Below are positions 9,564 to 18,332 of a DNA stretch of 51,847 nt, one piece after another (positions within the stretch are counted from its first letter, which is position 1; every line of letters begins with the position of its first letter). A program made the translations under genes and the position numbers. Source of the DNA: CAYFUT01 sp964346395 (GTDB lineage Bacteria; Bacillota; Halanaerobiia; Halobacteroidales; Halobacteroidaceae). The notes beneath the pieces were generated by a model, which was given only the letters and a program-made list of their open reading frames with translations, had not been told where the DNA came from and did no database searches. The DNA lies in NCBI GenBank assembly GCA_964346395.1, contig CAYFUT010000013.1, forward strand, positions 1-51,847. The letters run 5' to 3'.

Positions 9564-9607
9564 TAAAAAAAAGAAACTTGAACCAGAAAGAATTCCCAGC
9601 TCAAGTT
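9564..9607 (-). terminator. Terminator of the gshA/ATP-grasp operon
   Basis: AACTTGA at 9575-9581 pairs with TCAAGTT at 9601-9607, followed on the minus strand by a U-rich run (9564-9572). It overlaps the stop codon of the ATP-grasp gene. Confidence 0.75.
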
Positions 9608-10928
9608 AACTATTTTCCCTACCTACAATAAAATTAGGTAAAGTTACACAGCCAGTAGAGCTGGCAATTACATTCTGCTTATCAGCCCGGGTATAAATTC
9701 CGGCTAATTGTTGATTATAAGAAAACAAACCCAAAATATACTTGTATTCTCTAAATTGAGCTTTTCCGCTTGTAAATTCTACTAACTTTTTACTTGGTAA
9801 TTTTAAAAACTCCTGAACTAAATAGTTATCTCCCTCAATTCCTTTTAACTTTGCTTCCCATTTCTGCTGACTGACATCTGGTCCAATTACTACTCCCGAA
9901 GAACCATAATCATCCTTAGGTTTCAGTACAAGTTGTTTACGATTATTTTTTATATAATTTAGCTGTTCCTTATCAGTCGGATCCACCTCTGCTGTCTCAG
10001 GAACTGTCTGCTTAATAAACTTTTTTTCTTGTTCGGTTAAAAAATCCACCTTATCTTCATCGTGAAGAATCGCAAAAACTAATTTGTTATGCACAACTTG
10101 CGACCGGAAAGAACCTACTACACAGACAGCCTGTTCTCGATAGGCAGTTAAAAAATCACTAATTTCACTATAGTGGTCCATTAAATCAGTAGTTACCGCC
10201 CGCCGATAGATCAGATCAATAGCAAAATCTTCAGCATACAATTTCCCCGCCCGATACTCCAAATCACGCGGATCTACTATCTTCACTGCTAACCCCCGGT
10301 TCTCCATTTCCTGACGAAATTCCTTAAACTCTCCGTTCATTCCGTAGCCTGTAAAGTCCATAATTGCTATATTAGGAGACTGCTTACTTCCTGCAAATTC
10401 TCGATAATTAGCTAACAACTTATCAATCCAACTATTTACCATCTCTAAATAATCAACTTCATATTCAGTTTTCATTTTCTTGACTGCCTCTGCCTGTAGA
10501 AAATTTCTTTCTAAAATATTCGTTTTAGCCATTCCCGAAGAGCCATCAGTGTTCAATTCGCAGAATTTAACTCCTTTTTCGGGATAATAAAAAATATCAA
10601 AACGAGCCATAGGCAAATTGCAACTGTAACCAGGATCAGTCAAAATTAATTCTTCTAGCGGCTCAGAAAAATTAAAATAATTCCGGAATTCCGGTTCTTC
10701 AAGATATCTATCAATTACTTTATCTAAAATACGGTTCAAATTATCTACTAAACTCTGCAAGTTGGCCCATTCTGCCTTGCTGAAGAAAAACGGCTGATAT
10801 AAAAAGGGAATTACTTCTCCTTGGTAATAGGCATTAGTAGCTCCTAACTTTTCCTTTAAGTACTGATAGTCATCAGCATAATTCTCCTGTTCTATAATCT
10901 GCCGGTAGGCAGCAAACGCTTCTTTCAT
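9606..10928 (-). CDS. Circularly permuted ATP-grasp ligase (putative glutathione-forming)
   Basis: A 440-residue ligase resembling circularly permuted ATP-grasp and glutathionylspermidine-synthase-like enzymes. Visible motifs are CELNTDGSSGMAKTN in the N-terminal third, IDLIYRRAV in the middle, LVLKPKDDYGSSGVV (nucleotide and Mg binding) and YLVQEFL in the C-terminal third. It lies 14 bases after the glutamate-cysteine ligase gene. That context suggests it adds an amino acid or amine to gamma-Glu-Cys in place of classical GshB. The ATG at 10928 has an AGGAGT site 6 bases upstream. A longer frame reaches 11006 but would start inside the upstream gene without a good site. The product is not provable from sequence. 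Confidence 0.75.
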   Translation of the reverse strand: MKEAFAAYRQIIEQENYADDYQYLKEKLGATNAYYQGEVIPFLYQPFFFSKAEWANLQSLVDNLNRILDKVIDRYLEEPEFRNYFNFSEPLEELILTDPGYSCNLPMARFDIFYYPEKGVKFCELNTDGSSGMAKTNILERNFLQAEAVKKMKTEYEVDYLEMVNSWIDKLLANYREFAGSKQSPNIAIMDFTGYGMNGEFKEFRQEMENRGLAVKIVDPRDLEYRAGKLYAEDFAIDLIYRRAVTTDLMDHYSEISDFLTAYREQAVCVVGSFRSQVVHNKLVFAILHDEDKVDFLTEQEKKFIKQTVPETAEVDPTDKEQLNYIKNNRKQLVLKPKDDYGSSGVVIGPDVSQQKWEAKLKGIEGDNYLVQEFLKLPSKKLVEFTSGKAQFREYKYILGLFSYNQQLAGIYTRADKQNVIASSTGCVTLPNFIVGRENS

Positions 10929-10942
10929 TTTTTTACTCCTTT

Positions 10943-12232
10943 CTAGTAATAATTTAAGATACAATTCTTGATTGCTTCCCATCGAGAGCCTTGTTCTAGC
11001 CGACACTTTAACTTTTCAGCCGGTGTTTGCTCAGTTGTTAATAACTTTTCTAGCGGAATTAAATACTCTCGTTCTTCTTCAGTTAGTCCCTGCTTAGCCC
11101 ACTTAGTCATTTTATGCGCTACCTTTAACACATCTTTATCGCCAATCTGAGCTGCTAGACCTTGATAAATAACTTTCTCTTGTGCTTTAACTACTTCTTC
11201 GGGAGCAAATTGATTACTAAACTGATAGGCCTGATCCAAACTAAACTGATTATAAAATAATCCTTTCCAGAAAGCTATAGCAGCCATCATCAACCTAGGC
11301 GGTAAAGAATCAATCATCCGGATTTCAATAAACTGTTTAGCTCGTACATCAGGAAAGACCATAGTTAATAAATGTTCTATTTCTTCTTCCCCTAACTGCT
11401 TGTTTTTAAATAACTGCCAAGCCTTTTTATCTCCCGTTGAAATATACTCACCATTAGTCTCTAATAAAATCGGCTGCTTAGTTAAAATATATTCAGCGTA
11501 AGTTTGATAATTAAAATCGTTAGCCAGACAATCAGCTACAACTCCGGTGCGGCTAGGATCAGTATTCTGCCAGATTAATCTACGTAGTGCTTGTTGTTGA
11601 TAAACTTCTCCCTCAAAAATAGGAGCATTATCAAACAAACTGGCTACTACTGGAGCTAAAAAACTAGCTACACAGAATTTTTTCATAAAATCTGTCTCAC
11701 TCTTATAATCTAAGGCTATCTGTAAAGAAGCAGTACCTTTCATCATATGATGAGCATACTTCCCTTTTTCTTGCAAATATTGAGCCATGATTTGATATCT
11801 TTTTTTGGGGTTAAATGGGATCTCTTGCATCTCACTTTTTAACTGATACCCAAGAGTAATTAAATAATAATTTTCCTGTTCTAAAATTGGAATTATATCC
11901 TGCAAAAATAAGTCATAAATTTGTTTTAAATGTACTAAATTTGAACACGGAATAGTGCTAATTTCAAGTTGGCCTCCGGGCTCTAATGTGATTATAGCTG
12001 AATCAGATTTTAAGCCAATTAAATGATTTCCTTCCCAGGTCGGCTCCCAGTTTTCAGTTTTACTAAGTTGGGATAAAAGATATTCAATTCCGTGCGGCTC
12101 TTGATAAGTAATTGTCTCTAAAGTAGTCTGGTCTATTACAAAATGTTCAACTTCAATCCCAATTTGTTGTTGGTCAGTTTCCCCCTTTTTAAAATAATTT
12201 ATTATTTCTTCTACCTGTTGATTAAATTTCAT
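10943..12232 (-). CDS. gshA: Glutamate-cysteine ligase (GCS2 type)
   Basis: A 429-residue ATP-dependent ligase of the GCS2/plant-type family, which joins the gamma-carboxyl of glutamate to cysteine. Supporting segments are GIEVEHFVID near residue 25, the EPGGQLEIST strand near 98, and the C-terminal QFIEIRMIDSLPP segment. It heads a two-gene operon with a divergent ATP-grasp ligase, a layout expected for low-molecular-weight thiol synthesis. Glutathione is uncommon in anaerobic Firmicutes, so this pair could make glutathione, gamma-Glu-Cys or another gamma-glutamyl thiol. Confidence 0.85.
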   Translation of the reverse strand: MKFNQQVEEIINYFKKGETDQQQIGIEVEHFVIDQTTLETITYQEPHGIEYLLSQLSKTENWEPTWEGNHLIGLKSDSAIITLEPGGQLEISTIPCSNLVHLKQIYDLFLQDIIPILEQENYYLITLGYQLKSEMQEIPFNPKKRYQIMAQYLQEKGKYAHHMMKGTASLQIALDYKSETDFMKKFCVASFLAPVVASLFDNAPIFEGEVYQQQALRRLIWQNTDPSRTGVVADCLANDFNYQTYAEYILTKQPILLETNGEYISTGDKKAWQLFKNKQLGEEEIEHLLTMVFPDVRAKQFIEIRMIDSLPPRLMMAAIAFWKGLFYNQFSLDQAYQFSNQFAPEEVVKAQEKVIYQGLAAQIGDKDVLKVAHKMTKWAKQGLTEEEREYLIPLEKLLTTEQTPAEKLKCRLEQGSRWEAIKNCILNYY

Positions 12233-12363
12233 TTTTTCACCTCAGTCCTTAACTTAAACCAAATTAAGCAAACTTGGTCTTAATAGTAACTGTTAATAAA
12301 TTATATCATAATATTAAAATAAATAAAGGCTCCTCTACAAGTAATTAACTAAAAACAAAATTA

Positions 12364-12388
12364 CCCCTCCAGCTAGAAACCGGAGGGG
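12364..12388 (-). terminator. Terminator of the transglycosylase-like gene
   Basis: CCCCTCC and GGAGGGG arms (12364-12370 and 12382-12388) lie 11 bases after the stop codon, followed on the minus strand by a T-rich stretch. Confidence 0.8.
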
Positions 12389-12399
12389 CCTTCTATTCT

Positions 12400-13053
12400 T
12401 TAATCAAGTTGAGTAAACTTATGCTGAAAATAATCAGCAGCTGATGCACCGTAAGCAGATATTCGCTTATGATAGTAATTATATCGTCCTAAAACTTTAA
12501 ATAAATAGTTGTTATACAATTGGTTAGCTTTCTTTACATTGGCACTATCAAAACCTTGATTATAAGAAACTATGATTCGATGCAGGTCATCATATCTCTG
12601 GTAAGCTAGCCCCAGATAATAAACTGTAAATCTAATTCCCAGATCAGTCGCATCTAACATTCTCCATTTGTTATAATTTACATTTAATCGTCTGGCAATC
12701 CACTTAGCAGTTGTAATCCGCATACTTGAAATCCCAATACTAGCTCCCTCATCATAATCGCTGCGGGACACAAAATTAGTTTCGGTTTCTATAATAGCCA
12801 TAATTAATAGCGGATCAATATTCACATTCATCTCTCGCGAATAATAATCACTCCAGTAAACAATCTCTTGGGCATATTTTTTCACCCGCTGTTTGCTCAG
12901 ATCTATACTGGTATTATAAGCAATTTTGTGAATATATTTTATTCGATAGGCAATATAATTTTCTATTTGTTGATGCTCGTACGCTCCAACATTACTAACC
13001 ATACTTAAAATTAACACTACTGTCACACTTGCAACTAATAGTTTTTGTTTCAT
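12400..13053 (-). CDS. Lytic transglycosylase-like (SLT) secreted protein
   Basis: A 217-residue protein with an N-terminal signal peptide (hydrophobic 4-20, probable cleavage after Ala24). A lysozyme-like SLT domain follows: Glu89 in PLLIMAIIETETNF is the likely catalytic acid, then ASIGISSMRITT in place of the usual GLMQ segment, and VSYNQG for the AYN motif. The substitutions make it a divergent member. It probably cleaves peptidoglycan glycan strands outside the membrane. It is monocistronic, with its own promoter and terminator. Confidence 0.75.
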   Translation of the reverse strand: MKQKLLVASVTVVLILSMVSNVGAYEHQQIENYIAYRIKYIHKIAYNTSIDLSKQRVKKYAQEIVYWSDYYSREMNVNIDPLLIMAIIETETNFVSRSDYDEGASIGISSMRITTAKWIARRLNVNYNKWRMLDATDLGIRFTVYYLGLAYQRYDDLHRIIVSYNQGFDSANVKKANQLYNNYLFKVLGRYNYYHKRISAYGASAADYFQHKFTQLD

Positions 13054-13096
13054 GATATCTCCTCCTTGTTCACCGATGTATCTTTATTCCATGTTA

Positions 13097-13125
13097 ATAT
13101 TAACTTATTATCCATTATTTTTCAA
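13097..13125 (-). promoter_or_regulatory. Promoter for the transglycosylase-like gene
   Basis: Minus-strand TTGAAA, a 17-base spacer and TAATAT, about 45 bases before the start codon. The rest of the roughly 300-base divergent gap (13126-13361) is AT-rich, and I see no further gene in it. Confidence 0.6.
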
Positions 13126-13361
13126 GATGATTTAAATAATACTAACTAAACTACTACTCTAAAGGATTATTAACTAGAATAAAATAGCTATTTTTACTCA
13201 ATCAAATATAATAATTTAATATAAGGTTTTTCTTTAAATAACAAAATAAAAATACACTGAAAATAAGATTTTACAGTAAGTAAAAAAATATAATGAATAT
13301 TCAAGAAACAACTATGAGATAATAGGAATAGATTAAAACACCCTATAAAGGAGTGAACCAA

Positions 13362-13565
13362 ATGGATAGACTAGCTCTTATTTTAGTTATAATTGGAGCC
13401 TTGAACTGGGGAGCCATCGGTTTATTTGGAGTTGACCTAGTAGCCACCTTATTTGGAGGTGGAGAACAGCTAGCTACCTTTAGCCGAATTATCTATTCCT
13501 TAGTAGGATTAGCAGGATTATATTCAATTAGTCTATTATTTAGAGAGCGCGAACAAATTGAATAA
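13362..13565 (+). CDS. DUF378 small membrane protein
   Basis: A 67-residue protein with two predicted membrane helices (about 3-22 and 38-57) and the DUF378 signature NWGAIGLFGVDLVATLFGG between them. The function of the family is unknown. The ATG at 13362 is 8 bases after AAAGGAG. An in-frame GTG at 13353 overlaps that ribosome site and is rejected. It is a plus-strand gene among minus-strand neighbours and ends at a very strong bidirectional terminator. Confidence 0.88.
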   Translation: MDRLALILVIIGALNWGAIGLFGVDLVATLFGGGEQLATFSRIIYSLVGLAGLYSISLLFREREQIE

Positions 13566-13604
13566 ATAGAAAAAGGCCTTCATTTAGAAGGCCTTTTTCT
13601 ATTT
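13564..13604. terminator. Bidirectional intrinsic terminator
   Basis: An 18-base perfect inverted repeat centred on AAAAAGGCCTTC, with T-rich flanks on both strands. It terminates the DUF378 gene and could also act on any minus-strand transcript leaving the tlpA-like gene. The remaining 170 bases up to that gene hold nothing recognisable. Confidence 0.92.
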
Positions 13605-13774
13605 ATCTAACCACCAGTTAAATTATAAATTTTATTGCCTCCTAATAAATAATCATGATTCTCTAATAAAAAGTTTAATAAAAAATCATTCTGGTGATTG
13701 CCTTCTATTAAATCAGTTATATCATATAAGCAAACTAATAGGAGAAGAAATATTAAACAAGGAGATAAACCTTA

Positions 13775-14314
13775 TTATTCCTGCTTAGTTTTTGGACTGT
13801 TTTCGGTAATATTCTGCTTTATTCGATTTAATTGTTCAGTAGTTAAGGCTCCCCGATGAATCTTCTTAATTTTTCCCTGAGGAGCAAGAAAATAAGTAGT
13901 CGGAATCACTCCTACCTGATACTTACTACTTACTTCTGCCGTCTGATCAAGCAGTATAGGAAACTGATAATCATTATATTGCATAAATTCCTGCACCCGC
14001 TGTTTATTATCTCTAATATTAACCGCTACTACTGTGAAGTTTCCATTTTTTTGATGAAATTGGTCTAGATTAGGCATTTCTTGCCGGCAAGGCGGACACC
14101 AAGTAGCCCAAAAGTTGAGTACTACATACTGCCCCCTAAAATCAGATAAACTGCTTTGTTCTCCTTCCAAATCAGGCAGTTTAAAATCAGGAGCAATTTT
14201 CCCTACTTCCGTCCCCACTTGAGACTGTTCTTCAGCATTAACCAAACTGCCAACTGCTACTAAGCCGCCGATTACCACTAGCAAAATAACAAATTTAAGT
14301 TTATTCTCAACCAT
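13775..14314 (-). CDS. TlpA/ResA-like thiol-disulfide oxidoreductase
   Basis: A 179-residue membrane-anchored thioredoxin-fold protein. Residues 7-26 form a signal anchor. The AlkhP/Redoxin-type domain follows, with WATWCPPC giving redox Cys73 and Cys76, and the cis-Pro region GVIPTTYF. It faces outside the cytoplasmic membrane and should receive electrons from CcdA, encoded 20 bases upstream in the same operon. Together they reduce extracytoplasmic disulfides. The ATG at 14314 is 7 bases from AGGAGGGG, and an upstream TTG is too close to it. Confidence 0.9.
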   Translation of the reverse strand: MVENKLKFVILLVVIGGLVAVGSLVNAEEQSQVGTEVGKIAPDFKLPDLEGEQSSLSDFRGQYVVLNFWATWCPPCRQEMPNLDQFHQKNGNFTVVAVNIRDNKQRVQEFMQYNDYQFPILLDQTAEVSSKYQVGVIPTTYFLAPQGKIKKIHRGALTTEQLNRIKQNITENSPKTKQE

Positions 14315-14334
14315 CAGCAAACCCCTCCTATCAA

Positions 14335-15015
14335 TTAATAAAAAAATCTACTTAACTGTTGAATCTGATTAAAAAACAACAGTCCGCCAAACAGAATCAT
14401 TATTCCTCCACTAATTTTAGAAATAATCGGAGTATACTTATTAAATTTACTAGAATGCTTAGTAAATCGATTAATAAATAAAGCCGTTAAAACAAACGGA
14501 ATCCCCAAACCTAATGAATAACTAATCAACAAAATAATCCCTTTTCCTAAAGTAGCTGAGGCTCCTGCATATAATAAAATTGAGCCCAAAACTGTACCTA
14601 CACAGGGAGTCCAGCCAGCAGCAAAAGCCATCCCCATTAAAATTGAACTAAACCAATTAGTCGCCTGTTTAGGACCTTCAACCCTAGCTTCCCGATATAA
14701 CAATTTCAACTCCCAAATTCCAGTCATATGCAGCCCAAAAATAATTATCAATATTCCACTTACTCGAGTAAATAACAATTTATACTGCACAAATAACTTA
14801 CCGATATAGCTGGCAGAGGCCCCCATTAAAACAAAAATAATCGAAAATCCAATTACAAAACCTACTGCTCTAATTACTGTAAATATTCGACTCTTTTTTT
14901 GGGTAGTGCTTCCGGTGATATAACTAATATAAGCAGGCACTAGCGGTAAAATACAGGGAGAAATGAATGAAGCAACCCCCGCTAAAAAAGCTACTACCCC
15001 TGAAATGTCTTTCAT
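14335..15015 (-). CDS. ccdA: CcdA-type thiol-disulfide membrane transporter
   Basis: A 226-residue DsbD-core membrane protein of six helices. The two redox cysteines sit in SPCILPLVPAYI (helix 1) and TPCVGTVLGSIL (helix 4), the normal arrangement. It carries reducing equivalents from cytoplasmic thioredoxin to extracytoplasmic proteins. It is followed immediately by a TlpA-like partner. No cytochrome c maturation genes are nearby, so general disulfide reduction is more likely than haem attachment. Confidence 0.92.
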   Translation of the reverse strand: MKDISGVVAFLAGVASFISPCILPLVPAYISYITGSTTQKKSRIFTVIRAVGFVIGFSIIFVLMGASASYIGKLFVQYKLLFTRVSGILIIIFGLHMTGIWELKLLYREARVEGPKQATNWFSSILMGMAFAAGWTPCVGTVLGSILLYAGASATLGKGIILLISYSLGLGIPFVLTALFINRFTKHSSKFNKYTPIISKISGGIMILFGGLLFFNQIQQLSRFFY

Positions 15016-15037
15016 TTTTAACCTCCTTCCAGTTATA

Positions 15038-15181
15038 TTATATTATTAGAATAAATAAATATAATAGGCTTAAAAAAATATCTAGAGCCTGAAGTTGAGA
15101 ATAATTAATTCCCATAATAGTTAATACTCCAGTAATTGATTCAGCTAAACTCAACCCCAGACTTAATACTTGTCTTAACTT
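15038..15181 (-). pseudogene. Hydrophobic ORF remnant downstream of cmk
   Basis: A 47-codon open stretch without an initiation codon or ribosome site at its beginning. It encodes a hydrophobic sequence (QVLSLGLSLAESITGVLTIM onward) that ends in a membrane-like Leu/Ile-rich tail. It lies in the same frame as cmk, two codons after the cmk stop. It looks like the tail of a lost membrane-protein gene, although a chance ORF is possible. No family was recognised. Confidence 0.3.
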
Positions 15182-15187
15182 CTAATA

Positions 15188-15871
15188 TTAACCCAACTGC
15201 TTAGCCAACTTTAATATTTCAGCAACCACTTCTTCTATAGAAGCTTCTGTAGTATCAATTTTAAGTGCACTAGGAGCCTTTTTAAGAGGAGCCACCTCTC
15301 GATTTCGATCTTTCTGATCCCGCTGCTTAATTTTCTGCTTTACAGCCTCTAGACTAGTTTCTGCCTGATCATCCAATTGCTGATACCTTCGCCGAGCTCT
15401 TTCTTCTAACGAAGCAGTTAAAAAGATTTTTAAATCAGCCGCAGGTAAAACTACTGTGCCAATATCCCGGCCGTCCATTACTACCCCCCAATTAGCAGCC
15501 AAAGCCCGCTGTTGCTCAACCAATTCTTCCCTTACTTGGGGAATGCTAGCCACAGTAGATACCTGTTCACTCACCTGTTCTGAGCGGATCTCTTCCGTTA
15601 CATCTTCTTTATCTAGCAATACCCGCTCTACACCATTTTGTTTGCGAAAACTAATTTCCGTTTTTTGAGCCAACTGAACCACTTCCTGGTCTGCATCTAA
15701 ATCTATATCTCTACGCAGCGCTTTTAAAGTCAGGGCTCTATACATTGCTCCGGTATCAATATAAATATATCCTAATTTATCGGCTACAATCTTAGCTACT
15801 GTACTTTTTCCTGCTCCCGCAGGACCATCAATAGCTATTACCAAATCATCTACTATCTCATTTAACCGCAT
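15188..15871 (-). CDS. cmk: Cytidylate kinase
   Basis: A 227-residue (d)CMP kinase that phosphorylates CMP and dCMP with ATP. The P-loop GPAGAGKST (16-24), the IDTGAMYR substrate segment, the DGRDIGTVV motif and the RARRRYQQL lid are all present. The ATG at 15871 is 9 bases from AAAGGAG. The earlier TTG at 15880 abuts the ribosome site. It follows the sigma factor gene by about 75 bases. Confidence 0.95.
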   Translation of the reverse strand: MRLNEIVDDLVIAIDGPAGAGKSTVAKIVADKLGYIYIDTGAMYRALTLKALRRDIDLDADQEVVQLAQKTEISFRKQNGVERVLLDKEDVTEEIRSEQVSEQVSTVASIPQVREELVEQQRALAANWGVVMDGRDIGTVVLPAADLKIFLTASLEERARRRYQQLDDQAETSLEAVKQKIKQRDQKDRNREVAPLKKAPSALKIDTTEASIEEVVAEILKLAKQLG

Positions 15872-15946
15872 ACTAGTCAACTCCTTTTAAACCAGAAACT
15901 AAGTTATATCTTATTATAGCAAGTTGTTTTTTTGATTGCAAATCTA

Positions 15947-16783
15947 TTACGAAGAAAGATAAGTTTTTAATTTTTTACTCCGTTTAGGATGCCTCAATCG
16001 CTGCAGAGCCTTCTTTTCAATCTGTCTAATTCGCTCCCGAGATAAATCATACTTTTCACCAATTTCCCTTAAAGTTCTAGGTCGATCATCAAGTAATCCA
16101 AACCTTAACTGCACAATTTTTTTCTCCCGTTCCGATAAGGTATTTAAAACTTGCTCTAATTCCTCCTTTAACATATCATCTTCAGTTAATTCGGAGGGAG
16201 TAGCAGTATTAGGATCTTCAATTACATCTCCTAAATAACAGTCTTCATCTTCTCCCACAGGAGTATCAAGTGAAACAGGATCTTGAATCATCTGCTGAAT
16301 CTTCTTTATTTTATCTTCTGATAAATTCATCTCTTCATTAATTTCTTCTAAAGTAGGTTCTCTCCCTAGTTCTCCCGATAATCTATTAAATACCTTTAAA
16401 TACTTATTAATTCCTTCCCAAATATGTGCCGGGACGCGTATAGTACGGGATTTGTCTGCCAAAGCTCGGTTGATTCGCTGTTTAATCCACCAGGTAGCAT
16501 AAGTGCTAAAGCGATATCCTTTCTCATGATCAAATTTTTCAATAGCCTTCATCAATCCTAAATTTCCTTCCTGAATTAAATCTAAAAAATCCAATCCCTG
16601 GCCTACATATTTTTTAGCAATGCTAATCACTAGGCGTAAATTAGATTCAATTAACATCTCCTTTGCTTCTTCGTCTCCTTCCTCTATCCGCTCAGCTAAT
16701 TCTTTCTCTTCTTCTGCTGACAATAGTTCATGAGCAGACTGATTAAGGTATAATTTTATCCCGTCATTAATTTGCACGCCCAT
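15947..16783 (-). CDS. RNA polymerase sigma-70 factor, RpoD-like without region 1.1
   Basis: A 278-residue group 1/2 sigma factor. Region 1.2 begins near residue 8 (IKLYLNQSAHELLSAEEE), and region 2 includes the -10-reading FSTYATWWIKQ at 92-102. Region 3 and region 4 follow, the latter with the helix-turn-helix TLREIGEKYDLSRERIRQIE near the C-terminus. Region 1.1 and the non-conserved insert are missing, and no dnaG is adjacent. This is therefore probably a secondary group 2 factor rather than the main housekeeping sigma. The promoters it reads should resemble TTGACA/TATAAT. Confidence 0.85.
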   Translation of the reverse strand: MGVQINDGIKLYLNQSAHELLSAEEEKELAERIEEGDEEAKEMLIESNLRLVISIAKKYVGQGLDFLDLIQEGNLGLMKAIEKFDHEKGYRFSTYATWWIKQRINRALADKSRTIRVPAHIWEGINKYLKVFNRLSGELGREPTLEEINEEMNLSEDKIKKIQQMIQDPVSLDTPVGEDEDCYLGDVIEDPNTATPSELTEDDMLKEELEQVLNTLSEREKKIVQLRFGLLDDRPRTLREIGEKYDLSRERIRQIEKKALQRLRHPKRSKKLKTYLSS

Positions 16784-16959
16784 ATTTATCCTCCTTTTAA
16801 ATTAACTAAATTATTCTCCAAAATTTACTTTAATTTTAAATCTGCTATCAGCAAATCTTGAGTTATCAATAAAATCCCTTTACTTATAATCATTAATTCT
16901 AAAAACAAACGCTATCTCCTGCAAAATATTGCAATAAATATTTAATTTAAATAGGTAAA

Positions 16960-16999
16960 AATAGAAAAAACCACCGGCAGATTTAAGCTTGCCGATGGT
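16960..16999 (-). terminator. Terminator of the aromatic operon
   Basis: A stem of ACCACCGGCA against TGCCGATGGT (16970-16999, one mismatch), then U6 and a further U-rich run on the minus strand. It lies 10 bases after the aroA stop codon. Confidence 0.9.
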
Positions 17000-17008
17000 A
17001 AATATAAC

Positions 17009-18295
17009 CTATAAACTAGTTAATAGCTGAGCAAACCCAGGAAACGAAACATCAATACAGGCAGCATCCTTAATTTTAATCGCTTCTTCTGTTATTAGGC
17101 CGGCTACAGCTAATGACATAGCAACCCGGTGGTCATGATAACTTCTGCATTCTACTCCGCCTGTCAGCTGCTGCGGCCCTTCAATCTCTAATCCATCTTC
17201 CCGTTCTGTAACTTCTGCTCCCAATCTTTCCAGCTCCGTTACCATCGCAGTAATCCGATCAGTTTCTTTTACTCGCAGTTCGGCTGCATCCTTAATAACT
17301 GTTTTCCCTTCTGCCTGCGTAGCAGCTACCGCTAGAATAGGAATTTCATCAATCAGCAGAGGAATTAACTCTCCTTCAATAGTAGCCCCCGTTAATTGAC
17401 TAGTTTTGACTTTGATATCCGCAATCGGTTCTCCATTTACTTCTCGTTCATCAATCAACTCTAAATCAGCTTCCATCTTCTTTAAGGCTTCTATCACTCC
17501 CGCCCGAGTAGGATTCAACCCTACATCCTGAATAATAAGTTCTGACTTTTCTGTTATCAGCCCAGCAACCATTAAAAAAGAAGCAGACGAAATATCACCA
17601 GGAACAACTATTTTTCGCCCCTGTAGTTTCGGCTCCCCTTCAACTTGAACCTGTAGCCCCTCTACAGTAACATCAGCTCCTAAATAGGCCAGCATCCGCT
17701 CGGTATGATCGCGCGATTTAGCCGGCTCTATCACTTCCGTAGTCCCTGGGGCATACAATCCAGCCAGTAAAATTGAAGATTTGACCTGGGCACTAGCAAC
17801 TGGTGATTGATAACTGATCGGGGCTAACTGTTGACCGCCAATCACCGAAATAGGTAACAAATTGGCCCCATCACGGCCAAAATACTTGCCGCCCATCTCT
17901 CCTACCGGATCAGTTACCCGCGCCATAGGTCGACTCCGCAGCGAATTATCTCCAGTAACCACCGAATAAAAATCCTGACCGGCTAAAATTCCCAACATTA
18001 ACCGGGTAGTAGTTCCCGAATTTCCTAGGTCTAAAACATTATCCGGTTCCGTTAACCCGTCTAACCCCCGGCCGTGAACCACCATATTTGTCTTTCCTAC
18101 CCCTTCAATCTCAACTCCTAAATCTTGAAAAGCCTGTACAGTGCGCAAGCAGTCTTCACCAGTTAGAAAACCTTCTATTTCTGTGCTTCCTTCTGCCACC
18201 GAACCAAGCATTACTGCTCGGTGAGAAATAGATTTATCGCCCGGCACTTCTACTTCTCCCGTTAAATTAACTTTTGGTTCAATTGTCAATTCCAT
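17009..18295 (-). CDS. aroA: EPSP synthase (3-phosphoshikimate 1-carboxyvinyltransferase)
   Basis: A 428-residue enzyme of the shikimate pathway that transfers enolpyruvate from PEP to shikimate 3-phosphate. The N-terminal VPGDKSISHRA segment and LGNSGTTTRLMLG are the substrate-binding signatures. The C-terminal Arg-rich KETDRI and DHRVAMS segments are also present. It is the last gene of the hutP-aroH-hisC-aroF-tyrA-aroA operon, with the terminator directly after it. Length is normal. Confidence 0.97.
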   Translation of the reverse strand: MELTIEPKVNLTGEVEVPGDKSISHRAVMLGSVAEGSTEIEGFLTGEDCLRTVQAFQDLGVEIEGVGKTNMVVHGRGLDGLTEPDNVLDLGNSGTTTRLMLGILAGQDFYSVVTGDNSLRSRPMARVTDPVGEMGGKYFGRDGANLLPISVIGGQQLAPISYQSPVASAQVKSSILLAGLYAPGTTEVIEPAKSRDHTERMLAYLGADVTVEGLQVQVEGEPKLQGRKIVVPGDISSASFLMVAGLITEKSELIIQDVGLNPTRAGVIEALKKMEADLELIDEREVNGEPIADIKVKTSQLTGATIEGELIPLLIDEIPILAVAATQAEGKTVIKDAAELRVKETDRITAMVTELERLGAEVTEREDGLEIEGPQQLTGGVECRSYHDHRVAMSLAVAGLITEEAIKIKDAACIDVSFPGFAQLLTSL

Positions 18296-18332
18296 CTTAT
18301 CCCTCCCCCCGGTCTGTTATAACTTTTATTAT

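Noticed and set aside
10928..11006. Longer N-terminus for the ATP-grasp ligase
   Set aside because: It would begin inside gshA without a ribosome site, while the ATG at 10928 has a well-placed AGGAGT.
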